From the NCBI RefSeq assembly GCF_001682865.1, contig NZ_MAQX01000034.1, positions 227,569-291,568 of the forward strand: a stretch of 64,000 nucleotides of DNA. Direction: 5' to 3'. The translations under genes and the position numbers were made by a program. This DNA is from Bacillus sp. FJAT-26390 (GTDB lineage: Bacteria; Bacillota; Bacilli; Paenibacillales; Paenibacillaceae). Shown here one piece after another: positions 15,992 to 24,973 of this stretch; within the stretch, counting starts at the first letter, position 1; every line of letters begins with the position of its first letter. The notes under the pieces are model-generated. The model ran no database searches. It saw nothing but the letters and a program-made list of their open reading frames with translations, and was not told the origin of the DNA.

Positions 15992-17227
15992 TTACGCTTC
16001 CGAATCCATCCCTAACCGTTTTGCAACAAAAGCGGTCGTGCTCGCTTGGAGCAGTACCGTTATGAGAATGGTCATTAATGTAATAGAAGCAATTTTTTCG
16101 GCATGCATGATGCCGGCGCTTGTGATCATTCCCGATAAAACGGCTGGAATAACCCCTGTCTCCCTTACCCACATCATGAATAAGAGCTCCTTCTTTTTCC
16201 AATCCGCCTTGCGATCAGGCAGGCTGCAGGCGAGCACCGTTATCGGACGCGCAATAAACATCAGCACCATAACGATAGCGAAGCTTTGCCACCCGTATTG
16301 CAGCAATAACGCCAAATCCGCCTGGCTGCCGAGCAAAACAAAAATCAGCATCCGAAGCATGACGGTTATATTATCTGAGAAATGTACAATCTCGTTCTGC
16401 TTCTCTTCCAGCCTAAGTCTCATAAGATGTGGATTTCCCCATATTAAACCTGCTGCGAATGTCGCCATAAAGCCGCTCACATGCAAGAGATCGCCAATTA
16501 AATAGGCTGATAACGCGGTAACCAGCATCGCAATCGTTGTATAGTCCCTCAAAATGCCTAGCTTTAAATGGGCGACGACATACACAGAAGCTAAGCCGAT
16601 TATTCCGCCCAAAGCAATGCCGCCAAGCGCGGTATAAGCGAACTGACCCAGCAACGGCCCCGCTTCTAATGCCGACTTGCCCGTAATCGCCGCAATCAAA
16701 GCAAATGTAATAATAGAGCCTGTCGCGTCGTTGAATGCGGATTCGCTCTCTACCGTCTCCCGCACCTTTACTCTAATCGCAACCTGCCGAAATACCGGAA
16801 TAATAGAAGCCGGGTCCGTAGAGGCGATTACCGACGCGGCAAGCAGCGCATAAAGCCATTCCAAGCCAAAAACGAAATGGATAGCTGTACCCGCCACGAT
16901 TACCGTTATGAGAACGCCAGGAACGCTTAGCAAGGCAACCGTCCATTTGACTTTGCTCAGCCCGCTAAGACTAATATTGCGTCCTCCATCAAATAAAATG
17001 ACCGTTGATCCTACTATTAAAATAAGCTGGTTAATTAACGAACTGCTCGATTCATTGATCCAATGAAGGCCTTGGCCGAGCAGCAGCCCCACTAATATAA
17101 ACGCAGCTACATCAGGTATACGAAGTTTAGCTGCCGCACGCCCTGCAAGCATGCCAGCCGTTACAATAAGGATAAGCAAAATAAGCAAGTGATGAATGAT
17201 TGGCGTTACAGCGGTTTCCATCTGCAT
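15992..17227 (-). CDS. CPA1-type cation/proton antiporter
   Basis: A 411-aa membrane protein with about twelve hydrophobic segments that resembles NhaP/CPA1 sodium or potassium/proton antiporters. The diagnostic motifs are ASTDPASIIPVF (about residues 135-146) and ESESAFNDATGSI (about 160-172), which carries the ion-binding Asp. It is the third gene of ktrB-ktrA-antiporter, 24 bases behind ktrA, and therefore probably under the same c-di-AMP riboswitch. The start is ATG at 17227 or the in-frame ATG at 17221, which has better spacing to GGAAGTG. Ion specificity (Na+ or K+) is not decidable; the context suggests K+ homeostasis. Confidence 0.85.
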   Translation of the reverse strand: MQMETAVTPIIHHLLILLILIVTAGMLAGRAAAKLRIPDVAAFILVGLLLGQGLHWINESSSSLINQLILIVGSTVILFDGGRNISLSGLSKVKWTVALLSVPGVLITVIVAGTAIHFVFGLEWLYALLAASVIASTDPASIIPVFRQVAIRVKVRETVESESAFNDATGSIITFALIAAITGKSALEAGPLLGQFAYTALGGIALGGIIGLASVYVVAHLKLGILRDYTTIAMLVTALSAYLIGDLLHVSGFMATFAAGLIWGNPHLMRLRLEEKQNEIVHFSDNITVMLRMLIFVLLGSQADLALLLQYGWQSFAIVMVLMFIARPITVLACSLPDRKADWKKKELLFMMWVRETGVIPAVLSGMITSAGIMHAEKIASITLMTILITVLLQASTTAFVAKRLGMDSEA

Positions 17228-17251
17228 ATCACTTCCATTCCTATAAGCAGC

Positions 17252-17920
17252 CTAACGAATAACGGTTGCCTCAAAATCTTCAATTTGCTCATTCGTCCCG
17301 ATGATAACCATAACGTCTCGTTCAGCAAGCACATCGGTTGCCGTTGGCGCAATAATGATGCCCGATGGCTTGTTGATTGCGACGATGCTGCAGCCAAACC
17401 TGGCGCGCGGGTTCAGGTCATGCAGCGATTTGCCATTTAAGCACTGCGGGACGGCAAGCTCGGCAATCGTATATTCTTTGGATAGCTCTATATAGTCAAG
17501 CAGATTGGGAGAAACAAGCTGATGCGCAACACGGATACCCATATCCCGCTCCGGATACACGACACGGTCTACGCCGATCTTCTCAAGCACGCGGCCATGC
17601 AGCTCGCTCATCGCTTTCGCAACAACCTTCTTGACCCCTAAATCCTTAAGCAGGATGGTCGTTAAAATGCTTGCTTGAATGTCATCGCCAATGGCGACGA
17701 CGCCGCAGTCAAAGTTGCGCACGCCAAGTGAACGAAGCGTTTCCTCGTCCGTACAATCCGCAGATACCGCATAGGTCAGAACGCCGCTCATTTCCTGAAC
17801 GGCCTCCTCGTCCTTATCGATGCCAAGCACCTCATTGCCTAGCTCGATGAGTTCTCTGCCTAAGCTTGAGCCAAACCTTCCTAAACCTATTATGACAAAT
17901 TGTTTCTTCTTCATACCCAC
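17252..17920 (-). CDS. ktrA: Potassium uptake regulatory subunit (RCK/TrkA-N), KtrA type
   Basis: A cytosolic ring-forming protein of 222 aa that gates the KtrB potassium channel. The RCK-N Rossmann domain has GLGRFGSSLG (residues 12-21) for ATP/NAD binding and the acidic ribose contact in LGIDKDE. The C-terminal RCK-C domain (about 135-222) is the part that binds c-di-AMP in characterised homologues. GTG at 17920 is chosen, nine bases after AGGGG; an ATG two codons later is possible. It lies 12 bases behind ktrB. Direct c-di-AMP binding plus a c-di-AMP riboswitch would give double control. Confidence 0.92.
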   Translation of the reverse strand: MGMKKKQFVIIGLGRFGSSLGRELIELGNEVLGIDKDEEAVQEMSGVLTYAVSADCTDEETLRSLGVRNFDCGVVAIGDDIQASILTTILLKDLGVKKVVAKAMSELHGRVLEKIGVDRVVYPERDMGIRVAHQLVSPNLLDYIELSKEYTIAELAVPQCLNGKSLHDLNPRARFGCSIVAINKPSGIIIAPTATDVLAERDVMVIIGTNEQIEDFEATVIR

Positions 17921-17932
17921 TTGCAGCTTCCC

Positions 17933-19273
17933 CTATCCAATCGTAATTTTGCCTTCAGGATGCCGGTACAATTCTTTTTCTGTGCGAGGCCCCAGCGCGT
18001 AAGCTAACGTCAATGGCCCAAGCCGTCCGGCAAACATCGTTAATGCAATGACTATTTTCCCTACTGTGCTGAGTTCCGGGGTGACGCCGATCGACAATCC
18101 TACCGTACCGAACGCAGAGGTTGCTTCAAATAATAATTTAATGAACGCCTGATCCTCTGTCATAGACAAGGTCATCGTCACAATAATAACTAAACCTAAT
18201 GAGATTAATGTAATCGTCAGCGCCTTGAAAATTCTGTCTTTGCCAAGCCGGTGCCGGAACATGACAATATCCTCGCGACCGCGAATCATCGCAATAACCG
18301 CTCCGACCAGCGTCGTAAAGGTTGTGGTCTTGATGCCGCCGCCTGTCGAGCCCGGCGATGCGCCGATAAACATCAGGATAATCGTAAAAAACATCGTCGC
18401 TTGCCGCAAAGCCGTATAATCAAGCGTATTGGCTCCTGCCGTCCGCGGCGTGACCGACTGGAAGAAGGAGGATAAAATTTTGCCTCCCCAATCCAACGAG
18501 CCAAGCGTCTTCGTATTGGAAAATTCAAATATAAAAATCACGATAGTGCCTACTGCAATCAAGGCTCCCGTCATCGACAATACAACCTTGCTGTGCAGCG
18601 ACAGCCTGCGGTTTTTGCGGTACTCCATCAGATCCGACATGACAACAAAACCCAATCCGCCGGTTATAATAAGCATCATTGCCGCTATATTAACAATGGG
18701 ATCCGATACATACATCGTTAAGCTTCTATAGCCGCCAAAAATATCGAATCCCGCATTGTTGAACATAGAAACCGCATGGAATGCGCCAAAAAACAACGCT
18801 TTGCCAATGGGCATATCGAACGCAAACCGGGATGAGAATAACGTGAACCCCACAAATTCTATCGCAAGCGAATATACAATGACCCGTCTAATAAGCCGAA
18901 CGATGCCTTCCATGCTCGATTGATTCATCGCTTCCTGCAGCAACAGCCGCTCTCGCAATGAAATTTTTTTGCGCAGCACAAGCGCAACCAGCGTGGCCAT
19001 CGTCATAAAGCCAAGTCCGCCGAGCTGAAATAGACACATGAGAATGACCTGTCCGGGGACGGAGAAATATGTACCCGTATCTACGACAACCAGCCCCGTT
19101 ACGCATGTCGCTGACGTCGCCGTGAACAGCGCATCGATGAACGGCAGCCTCTCGCCGCTTGCCGATGCAAATGGCATGGATAATAATACGGCACCTAGTA
19201 AAATAATAAGCGCAAATCCGCTAACCAATATGCGCGGCGGCGACCACTTGAGCACATTCCAATCTATCTTCAT
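17933..19273 (-). CDS. ktrB: Potassium transporter transmembrane subunit, KtrB type
   Basis: The pore subunit of a Ktr potassium importer, 446 aa, built of four M1-P-M2-like repeats. Filter-type glycine stretches are visible as ATCVTGL (first repeat), MFNNAGFD (second), and GASPGSTGGGIKT and SAFGTVGLS (third and fourth). The C-terminus is short. First gene of ktrB-ktrA-antiporter. The start ATG at 19273 follows AGAAGAAGGTAGCGG. Controlled by the c-di-AMP riboswitch upstream. It cannot be assigned to KtrB or KtrD by sequence alone; the adjacent ktrA suggests an AB pair. Confidence 0.92.
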   Translation of the reverse strand: MKIDWNVLKWSPPRILVSGFALIILLGAVLLSMPFASASGERLPFIDALFTATSATCVTGLVVVDTGTYFSVPGQVILMCLFQLGGLGFMTMATLVALVLRKKISLRERLLLQEAMNQSSMEGIVRLIRRVIVYSLAIEFVGFTLFSSRFAFDMPIGKALFFGAFHAVSMFNNAGFDIFGGYRSLTMYVSDPIVNIAAMMLIITGGLGFVVMSDLMEYRKNRRLSLHSKVVLSMTGALIAVGTIVIFIFEFSNTKTLGSLDWGGKILSSFFQSVTPRTAGANTLDYTALRQATMFFTIILMFIGASPGSTGGGIKTTTFTTLVGAVIAMIRGREDIVMFRHRLGKDRIFKALTITLISLGLVIIVTMTLSMTEDQAFIKLLFEATSAFGTVGLSIGVTPELSTVGKIVIALTMFAGRLGPLTLAYALGPRTEKELYRHPEGKITIG

Positions 19274-19321
19274 CCGCTACCTTCTTCTTTTGTTTTATCA
19301 TAATTGCTTGTTTTTAAGCAT

Positions 19322-19545
19322 AAAAAAAAGCACTGGAAACTCAAGTGCTCTGTGCGATGAGTCCTGTTCCAATACGCCTACGAGGTTAGCTGTCGGATTC
19401 GGGCCTGGACAGGCAGCCCTATTCGGCGGCAAGAGATCATGCTCCTCCGCTAAAATTCACCCCATGCCGCCAAATTTGAACCGCTTTTGCTTGCAGCTTG
19501 TTCCACTCATTTGACAACTTTATGGTTCCCCCGTTTTCCTTAGGA
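19322..19545 (-). promoter_or_regulatory. c-di-AMP (ydaO/yuaA) riboswitch of the ktr operon
   Basis: The minus strand carries the ydaO consensus blocks: GGGGGAACC (19524-19532), GGGGTGAAT (near 19458), and CCCGAATCCGACAGCTAACC with CTCGTAGGCG (about 19374-19403). A terminator follows, AGCACTTGAGTTTCCAGTGCT plus T8 (19322-19350). High c-di-AMP is known to terminate such leaders, lowering potassium uptake. Confidence 0.95.
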
Positions 19546-19623
19546 AATTCGGCTGTGCTATTCAATTTAGTATGACGTTAACGATTATAATCCCAAATCA
19601 GTCCCGATATAAAGGTGATAGAT

Positions 19624-19691
19624 ATGACAAAAGGGACGATATTTGCTCAAATTAGGGCAATGGAATGAAGCAGCAAGCTCCAAGCTTGCTG
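19624..19691 (+). promoter_or_regulatory. Small ORF and hairpin upstream of the CPBP gene
   Basis: A 14-codon ORF (ATG 19624, TGA 19666-19668) follows AAAGGTGAT at about five bases. Three bases after its stop is a perfect hairpin CAGCAAGCT-CCA-AGCTTGCTG (19671-19691). Whether this is a leader-peptide attenuator for the CPBP gene or chance is unclear. Confidence 0.25.
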
Positions 19692-19810
19692 GACATCGTT
19701 ATTTCGCTGTTTCTTGTGTGCAAGCGGTCATCTCCATTGGATAATTCAGGGATTAATATGTTAATGTATTGTCATAAGCTACTCATTATAAAGACAGTAG
19801 GGGTGAATCC

Positions 19811-21439
19811 ATGATTGATTCTATCAAGCCTAACGAATGGAAACGTTTTTTATGGGCAGCGATTGCTTGCTTTATTATTTATGCAGCCGTAGACATCGCT
19901 CCCATGTTCGCATCCATCGCATCCGGCGAATTAAACACAAAGGTAATTGAGAAGTCGACCGCTGAGAGCCGCGCGGCCGCTTTCGCGGAGAAACAGACAG
20001 GACTGATGGTGAAATCGGCTAAAGCCGTCCACCAAACCGATAAAATCATGAACGGTTATTTATCCAAAAATAAACTGACCAAAACGTATGCTGACAAATA
20101 CGACTCTAGTTTCCCGACAGATACGTTCCAAGTTGATTTGAAATTTATTGGCGGCGGCAGCGGCTTCGTTTACGTACATATGCAAAGCGAAAAAATTGTG
20201 GCATGGCGTTTTCTAATCGATGGCGAGGAGCTGTCAGACGCAGATAAAACGAAGGAAGCTATCGCTTTCCTAACGAATCAAAGCTTCAGCGGGGTTGAAT
20301 TTCAAGGCAATCAAATATTGGCCAACGGAGATTGGCAGGGCCAGCCAAAAACGGATTATGCCATTAAGGACGCAAAATTAACGATCCATATCGACGCGCG
20401 AACCGTTGATGGGCGCACGGTCATAACCAAATATAAGCCCGCCTTTACCGCCCCGGATGATTATGTCAGCTATGTGAAAAATCAAGACAAAATAGCTGGT
20501 TTCCTTACCGGCTTCGGTTACTTCTTCATGAGTTTCGTCTTGTTCATCTTGGCGATCATCTATGCCGTTCTGTACCGGAAATTCACTTCCTTCAAATATG
20601 GAATCATATTGACCATCATTTACTTTATCACCTATATCATCATGAATCTGAATGTGCTTGACGGCATTCGGGCTTCGATGGGCGAGGCGGATATGGCCGG
20701 AGCGCAAACCACGATTACGGCTATCGTAACGGTGCTGCTGACCATTCCGATGGCAGGCGCGATTTATATTTCGCTAATCGCAGGCGATGGCTTATGGAAG
20801 GCCCAGGGCCGCGCATTATGGCCTCGCTTCGGGCAAAAAGGCTATGGCGACCATGTATGGCGCAGCGTAGGGCTCGCCTATTTATTCGCGATTATTTTGT
20901 TCGCGCTGCAATCCGTCATCTTCATCGCTTTAAGGCTCACCATTGGCACATGGGATACGTCGGATGCTACCCAGTCCCCTTACAATATGAGCATTTTATG
21001 GCTCATGCCGGTGCTTGCTTGGGCAGCCGCGATTTCGGAGGAAGCTGTCTTCCGTTTCTTCGGTATCGGACTATTCCGCAGATGGTTCAAAAATACGTTT
21101 GCCGCAGCGCTGCTCCCAACCTTCTTCTGGGCGCTCGGACACGTGATGTATCCGTTCTACCCGTCCTCGACAAGATTGATCGAGCTGATGATTATCGGGC
21201 TCGTATTCAGCTTTATTTTCGTCCGATACGGCTTGATTACGTCCATGTTCACCCATGCGATCTTCAACAGCGTAGCGGTCGGATTGTCACTGCTCACGAT
21301 CGGGACGGCGCCAAATATTATATCGGCGATCTTCTTCTCGGTGCTGCCGGTGCTGATTGCCTTCGCTCTCAAATATTTGAGCCACAAAAAAGAGAAGAAG
21401 CCGTCTGTTACGACGACTCCTCCCCTAGAGCAGCTATAA
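19811..21439 (+). CDS. CPBP family intramembrane metalloprotease (fused N-terminal domain)
   Basis: A 542-aa membrane protein. Residues about 12-32 form one helix, followed by an extracytoplasmic domain of about 200 residues without a recognised fold. The C-terminal part contains about eight helices and the CPBP/Abi protease motifs EEAVFR, FFWALGH and THAIFNS that coordinate the catalytic metal. CPBP proteins cleave prenylated or other membrane peptides, or provide bacteriocin self-immunity; the substrate here is unknown. The ATG at 19811 follows AGTAGGGGTGAATCC. The 3' end overlaps the convergent uvrC gene by 32 bases. Confidence 0.85.
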   Translation: MIDSIKPNEWKRFLWAAIACFIIYAAVDIAPMFASIASGELNTKVIEKSTAESRAAAFAEKQTGLMVKSAKAVHQTDKIMNGYLSKNKLTKTYADKYDSSFPTDTFQVDLKFIGGGSGFVYVHMQSEKIVAWRFLIDGEELSDADKTKEAIAFLTNQSFSGVEFQGNQILANGDWQGQPKTDYAIKDAKLTIHIDARTVDGRTVITKYKPAFTAPDDYVSYVKNQDKIAGFLTGFGYFFMSFVLFILAIIYAVLYRKFTSFKYGIILTIIYFITYIIMNLNVLDGIRASMGEADMAGAQTTITAIVTVLLTIPMAGAIYISLIAGDGLWKAQGRALWPRFGQKGYGDHVWRSVGLAYLFAIILFALQSVIFIALRLTIGTWDTSDATQSPYNMSILWLMPVLAWAAAISEEAVFRFFGIGLFRRWFKNTFAAALLPTFFWALGHVMYPFYPSSTRLIELMIIGLVFSFIFVRYGLITSMFTHAIFNSVAVGLSLLTIGTAPNIISAIFFSVLPVLIAFALKYLSHKKEKKPSVTTTPPLEQL

Positions 21440-23315
21440 TTTGCGAAGCTAATTTATCACCAATAGATAGGGGCCTAAAGTCTTCGACTGAGGCCTCTTT
21501 TATTTTTTTGATCGAGCCAAAATGTTTCAGCAGAAGCTTGCGCCGTTTCTCTCCGATGCCCGGGATCGAGTCAAGCTTCGATTCGACCATGGACTTGCCG
21601 CGCTGCTCGCGGTGGAACGTAATCGCGAATCGATGCACCTCGTCTTGAATGCGCTGCAGCAAATAAAATTCTTGGCTGTCGCGCGGCAGAGGCACGATCT
21701 CGGCGGGATCGCCCGTCATGAGCTGCGCCGTTTTGTGCTTCGCATCCTTCACTAGGCCGCATACGGGAATGAATAAACCAAGCTCATTCTCCAGCACATC
21801 AAGCGCCGCCGATATTTGTCCCTTGCCGCCATCGACTACGATTAAATCCGGAGCCGCCAGCTCCTCCTTGAGTACACGCTCATAACGGCGCCGGATGACC
21901 TCCCGCATCGTTTCATAGTCATCGGGACCTTTTACCGTTTTCACCTTGTATTTGCGGTATTCCTTGCGGTCTGGCTTGCCATCGGTGAAGACGACCATCG
22001 CGGAGACAGGATTCGTTCCTTGGATGTTCGAGTTATCGAAAGCTTCAATCCGCCGCACTTCCTCAAGACCAAGCCAGCCAGCCAATGATTCCGATGCTTT
22101 GACGCTGCGCTCCTCATCCCGCTCGATCAAACGGAACTTCTCGTCGAGCATCACCTTGGCGTTGTCCGTAGCCATCGTTACAACCTCGCTCTTGCGCCCG
22201 CGCTGCGGCATCAGCACCTTTACCTTGAGCCAGTTGTGGAGCGACGCGATAACGTCGTCCGCATGCGTAGAAGCTGCGTCATCCGCATCGGCAATTCCTT
22301 CTGCCGCTCCGCCTTCTGCAAGCGACTGTTCCGGCGGCAGCGGCAGCAAGATTTGCTTCGGCAGCGCCGGATTATCGCTATAATACTGCGTCACGAACGT
22401 CATGAAGTCATCATAAGCTTCCCCGTAATAAGGGAAAGTCGTCCCATGCCGCTCGATAAGCTTGCCTTGGCGCATGTACAAGATCTGTACGCACATCCAG
22501 CCCTTATCAACGGCAAAGCCGAAAATATCGCGGTCAAGCGCATCCTGCATCGTAATCTTCTGCTTCTCCATGACCGCATCAATGGCAACCAGCTGATCGC
22601 GGAACTCCTTCGCCCGCTCGAATTCGAGCTTCTCCGCCGCTTCCTCCATTTTGCGCTGCAGCTCGATCTTCACGACATCCTGCCCGCCGTTTAGAAACCG
22701 CGATATTTCTTGGATCATTCGGTCATACTCGGACTGCTGCACGTCAAATTCACACGGCGCAATGCATTGACCGAGATGATAGTACAAGCACACCTTATCC
22801 GGCAGCGTCTTGCACTTTCTAAGCGGATAAAGCCTATCCAGCAGCTTCTTCGTCTGCTGAGCCGCGTAGGCGTTAGGGTAAGGGCCAAAATATTTGCCTT
22901 TGTCCTTTACGATCCGTCTGGTCACCTCTAGCTTCGGATGTTTCTCATTCGTTATTTTAATATAAGGAAAGGTTTTGTCATCCTTAAGCAGAACGTTATA
23001 ACGCGGATGGTATTGTTTAATTAGGTTGCATTCTAAAATAAGTGCTTCCATATTGCTTGAGGTTACGATAAATTCGAAATCGCGAATTTCCGATACCAAT
23101 CGCTGTGTCTTTCCATTGTGGCTGCCGTTAAAATAGGAACGTACCCGGTTTTTGAGCACCTTCGCTTTGCCTACATAAATAATGACGCCTTCGCTGTTCT
23201 TCATAAGGTAACAGCCTGATTGATCGGGGAGCAAAGCTAGTTTGTTCCGTATCGTCTCTTTAGACTCCGCAAGCTGCTGTTCTGCCTGCTTCCGATCCGT
23301 TTGCTGATGATCCAT
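21408..23315 (-). CDS. uvrC: Excinuclease ABC subunit C
   Basis: UvrC makes the two incisions of nucleotide excision repair in complex with UvrB. The 635-aa protein has the GIY-YIG nuclease at residues about 28-110 (SGCYLMKNSEGVIIYVGKAK), a cysteine-rich region near 160-185, and the UVR domain that binds UvrB (about 210-245). The RNase-H-like second nuclease with DLIVVDGGKGQ follows, and a C-terminal helix-hairpin-helix with IPGIGEKRRKLLLKHFGS. The start ATG at 23315 follows GGAGGCGAGAGC. A low-complexity acidic/alanine insert near residues 320-345 is unusual. Tail-to-tail overlap with the CPBP gene. Confidence 0.96.
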   Translation of the reverse strand: MDHQQTDRKQAEQQLAESKETIRNKLALLPDQSGCYLMKNSEGVIIYVGKAKVLKNRVRSYFNGSHNGKTQRLVSEIRDFEFIVTSSNMEALILECNLIKQYHPRYNVLLKDDKTFPYIKITNEKHPKLEVTRRIVKDKGKYFGPYPNAYAAQQTKKLLDRLYPLRKCKTLPDKVCLYYHLGQCIAPCEFDVQQSEYDRMIQEISRFLNGGQDVVKIELQRKMEEAAEKLEFERAKEFRDQLVAIDAVMEKQKITMQDALDRDIFGFAVDKGWMCVQILYMRQGKLIERHGTTFPYYGEAYDDFMTFVTQYYSDNPALPKQILLPLPPEQSLAEGGAAEGIADADDAASTHADDVIASLHNWLKVKVLMPQRGRKSEVVTMATDNAKVMLDEKFRLIERDEERSVKASESLAGWLGLEEVRRIEAFDNSNIQGTNPVSAMVVFTDGKPDRKEYRKYKVKTVKGPDDYETMREVIRRRYERVLKEELAAPDLIVVDGGKGQISAALDVLENELGLFIPVCGLVKDAKHKTAQLMTGDPAEIVPLPRDSQEFYLLQRIQDEVHRFAITFHREQRGKSMVESKLDSIPGIGEKRRKLLLKHFGSIKKIKEASVEDFRPLSIGDKLASQIIAALGEESS

Positions 23316-23463
23316 GCTCTCGCCTCCGACTGCCTAATGATTCTGTACACATTTTAGCATAAGTAGCGTCGATTTTGTTTTACAATTGTCACCGGGATTA
23401 GCTTTACAACTGTTTGGCAGTTTGAGTATACTAATATAAGTTGAATAAACCGATACTACATAA

Positions 23464-23505
23464 AGACGACCGCATATGGTTGTGATTGAAGCAATCGGTC
23501 TTTTT
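23464..23505 (+). promoter_or_regulatory. Terminator-like hairpin just before the RBS of the small membrane gene
   Basis: GACCG and CGGTC pair around an inner GATTG-AAG-CAATC hairpin and are followed by T5, directly abutting the AAGGAGG ribosome binding site at 23507. This arrangement could attenuate the downstream gene. Inference. Confidence 0.3.
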
Positions 23506-23522
23506 CAAGGAGGACGTCAACG

Positions 23523-23669
23523 ATGGAAAACGTAAGAGACCCGCGCGAGCATTTTAACGAAGAGCCTCGCCATGACTTGATGGATGTCGTATTCGGCTTT
23601 GGCGGCATGCTCGGTCTTATGACCGTCATTTTCGCTGTAGCAGTAATCGTGAAATTCGTCATTTCATAA
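23523..23669 (+). CDS. Small single-helix membrane protein, YqzM-like
   Basis: A 48-aa protein with a charged N-terminus (MENVRDPREHFNEEPRHDLMD) and one hydrophobic helix (about residues 22-46) ending in KFVIS. A strong AAGGAGG eight bases upstream and a terminator downstream support a real gene. Its layout of charged half plus C-terminal helix ending in VIVKFV resembles the small Firmicute YqzM family, whose function is unknown; the resemblance is partial. Divergent from uvrC. Confidence 0.7.
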   Translation: MENVRDPREHFNEEPRHDLMDVVFGFGGMLGLMTVIFAVAVIVKFVIS

Positions 23670-23675
23670 CAGAAA

Positions 23676-23699
23676 GGAGCAGCGTGCTGCTCCTTTTTT
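23676..23699 (+). terminator. Terminator of the small membrane protein gene
   Basis: GGAGCAGC-GT-GCTGCTCC followed by T6. Confidence 0.9.
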
Positions 23700-23741
23700 G
23701 TTGCCCTTTTGGCCAAGGCGATGCTGCGGCATTTCGTACGA

Positions 23742-23786
23742 AATCAAATACCCCAATGCCACCGATCGGCATTGGGGTATTTGATT
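23742..23786. terminator. Perfect 19-bp inverted repeat, bidirectional terminator
   Basis: Arms 23742-23760 and 23768-23786 (ATACCCCAATGCC core) are perfectly complementary around the 7-base loop ACCGATC. The AT-rich outer ends give weak T-tracts on both sides. It lies after the yezD stop and probably ends the sulfate operon. Confidence 0.65.
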
Positions 23787-23812
23787 GTTATCTTATTTGA
23801 TGCCAGCCGCTA

Positions 23813-24046
23813 TTAGACGATCCGAAGCACTTCGCCTGTGTTCTGGTTGTCGCGCTGCTTCGATTGCTGTTCCGATGGTGCTTGCTGCTTTTGCGAGGAG
23901 CCGTCATAGCGTGTTCTTTCCGTCCGGTCAATTTGCACGATTCTTCCGTCATGAACCGTAATCGTCACATGTCCATAATTCAGGCCACTGACCTGATCCG
24001 CGATTCGCTCCAACCATTGTTGATCCACTTCTAACGGTTTTGCCAT
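23813..24046 (-). CDS. yezD: YezD family small protein (DUF2292)
   Basis: A 77-aa protein whose first half (residues 8-48, WLERIADQVSGLNYGHVTITVHDGRIVQIDRTERTR region) matches the short YezD/DUF2292 fold found beside sulfur-assimilation genes. The second half is a Gln/Ser-rich, low-complexity tail. The function is unknown. Last gene of sbp-cysT-cysW-yezD, 25 bases behind cysW, so it is likely made under sulfate limitation. The start ATG at 24046 follows GGAGGGGTTTTGA. Confidence 0.8.
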   Translation of the reverse strand: MAKPLEVDQQWLERIADQVSGLNYGHVTITVHDGRIVQIDRTERTRYDGSSQKQQAPSEQQSKQRDNQNTGEVLRIV

Positions 24047-24071
24047 TCAAAACCCCTCCATTTAAACTGAT

Positions 24072-24956
24072 TTACTCGGTTTTTTCTGCAGGCTTTTGCT
24101 GACCGGATTTCCATTCCACGATGCTTTTTACGATCAAGGTAATGACAGCGAGCATAACAAGCAAGGATGCTACCGCAAACGAAGCCGAGAATTGATATTC
24201 ATTGTACAAAATTTCAATATGCAGCGGCAGCGTATTCGTTTCGCCGCGGATGTGGCCGGATACGACGGACACCGCGCCAAACTCGCCCATCGCGCGAGCA
24301 TTACATAGGATAATTCCGTATAAAAGGCCCCACTTGATGTTAGGCAAGGTCACCTTCCAAAAAATCTGCCACCCTTTAGCCCCAAGGCTGGCGGCCGCTT
24401 CCTCCTCTTGAACGCCCTGCGCCTGCATAAGCGGGATAAGCTCGCGGGCGACAAATGGAACCGTCACGAACACGGTCGCAAGCACGATGCCGGGTACCGC
24501 AAATATAATTTGGATGCCCCGCTCATCAAGCCACGGTCCAAAAAATCCCTGCGCGCCAAACAGCAGCACGTAGATTAAACCGGAAATAACAGGCGATACG
24601 GCAAACGGCAAATCGATTAACGTAATAAGAATATTTTTGCCGCGAAAACGGAACTTGCTTATCGCCCACGCCGCCGCTATGCCGAACACCGTATTGACGG
24701 GTACGGCAATTAACGCAACGATCAGCGTAAGCTTAAGCGCGGACAAAGCATCCGGCTCCGTTATGGCATCGAAGTATACGCCCACGCCTTTCTTGAACGC
24801 TTCGACAAACACCGAAACCAGCGGCAGCAAAACAACCAATCCGAGAAACAGCATGGCGATTCCGATTAGCAGCCATTTGACGGGGCCGGACTCAGTAATA
24901 TGCTTCGGGCGCTTTGCAGCCTCTTCATTCGTATGAACGGTAATTGCTCCAGCCAT
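24072..24956 (-). CDS. cysW: Sulfate ABC transporter permease CysW
   Basis: One of two permeases of the sulfate/thiosulfate importer, 294 aa with six predicted helices. The EAA motif that contacts the ATPase reads EEEAAASLGAKGWQIFWKV. The start is MAGAITVHTNEE at 24956, nine bases after AAGGGGG; a longer frame upstream overlaps cysT and is not supported. The gene pairs with cysT upstream. No cysA ATPase gene is in the operon or elsewhere in the window except one belonging to a different operon at 33491. Confidence 0.92.
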   Translation of the reverse strand: MAGAITVHTNEEAAKRPKHITESGPVKWLLIGIAMLFLGLVVLLPLVSVFVEAFKKGVGVYFDAITEPDALSALKLTLIVALIAVPVNTVFGIAAAWAISKFRFRGKNILITLIDLPFAVSPVISGLIYVLLFGAQGFFGPWLDERGIQIIFAVPGIVLATVFVTVPFVARELIPLMQAQGVQEEEAAASLGAKGWQIFWKVTLPNIKWGLLYGIILCNARAMGEFGAVSVVSGHIRGETNTLPLHIEILYNEYQFSASFAVASLLVMLAVITLIVKSIVEWKSGQQKPAEKTE

Positions 24957-24973
24957 TTGTATATGCCCCCTTC

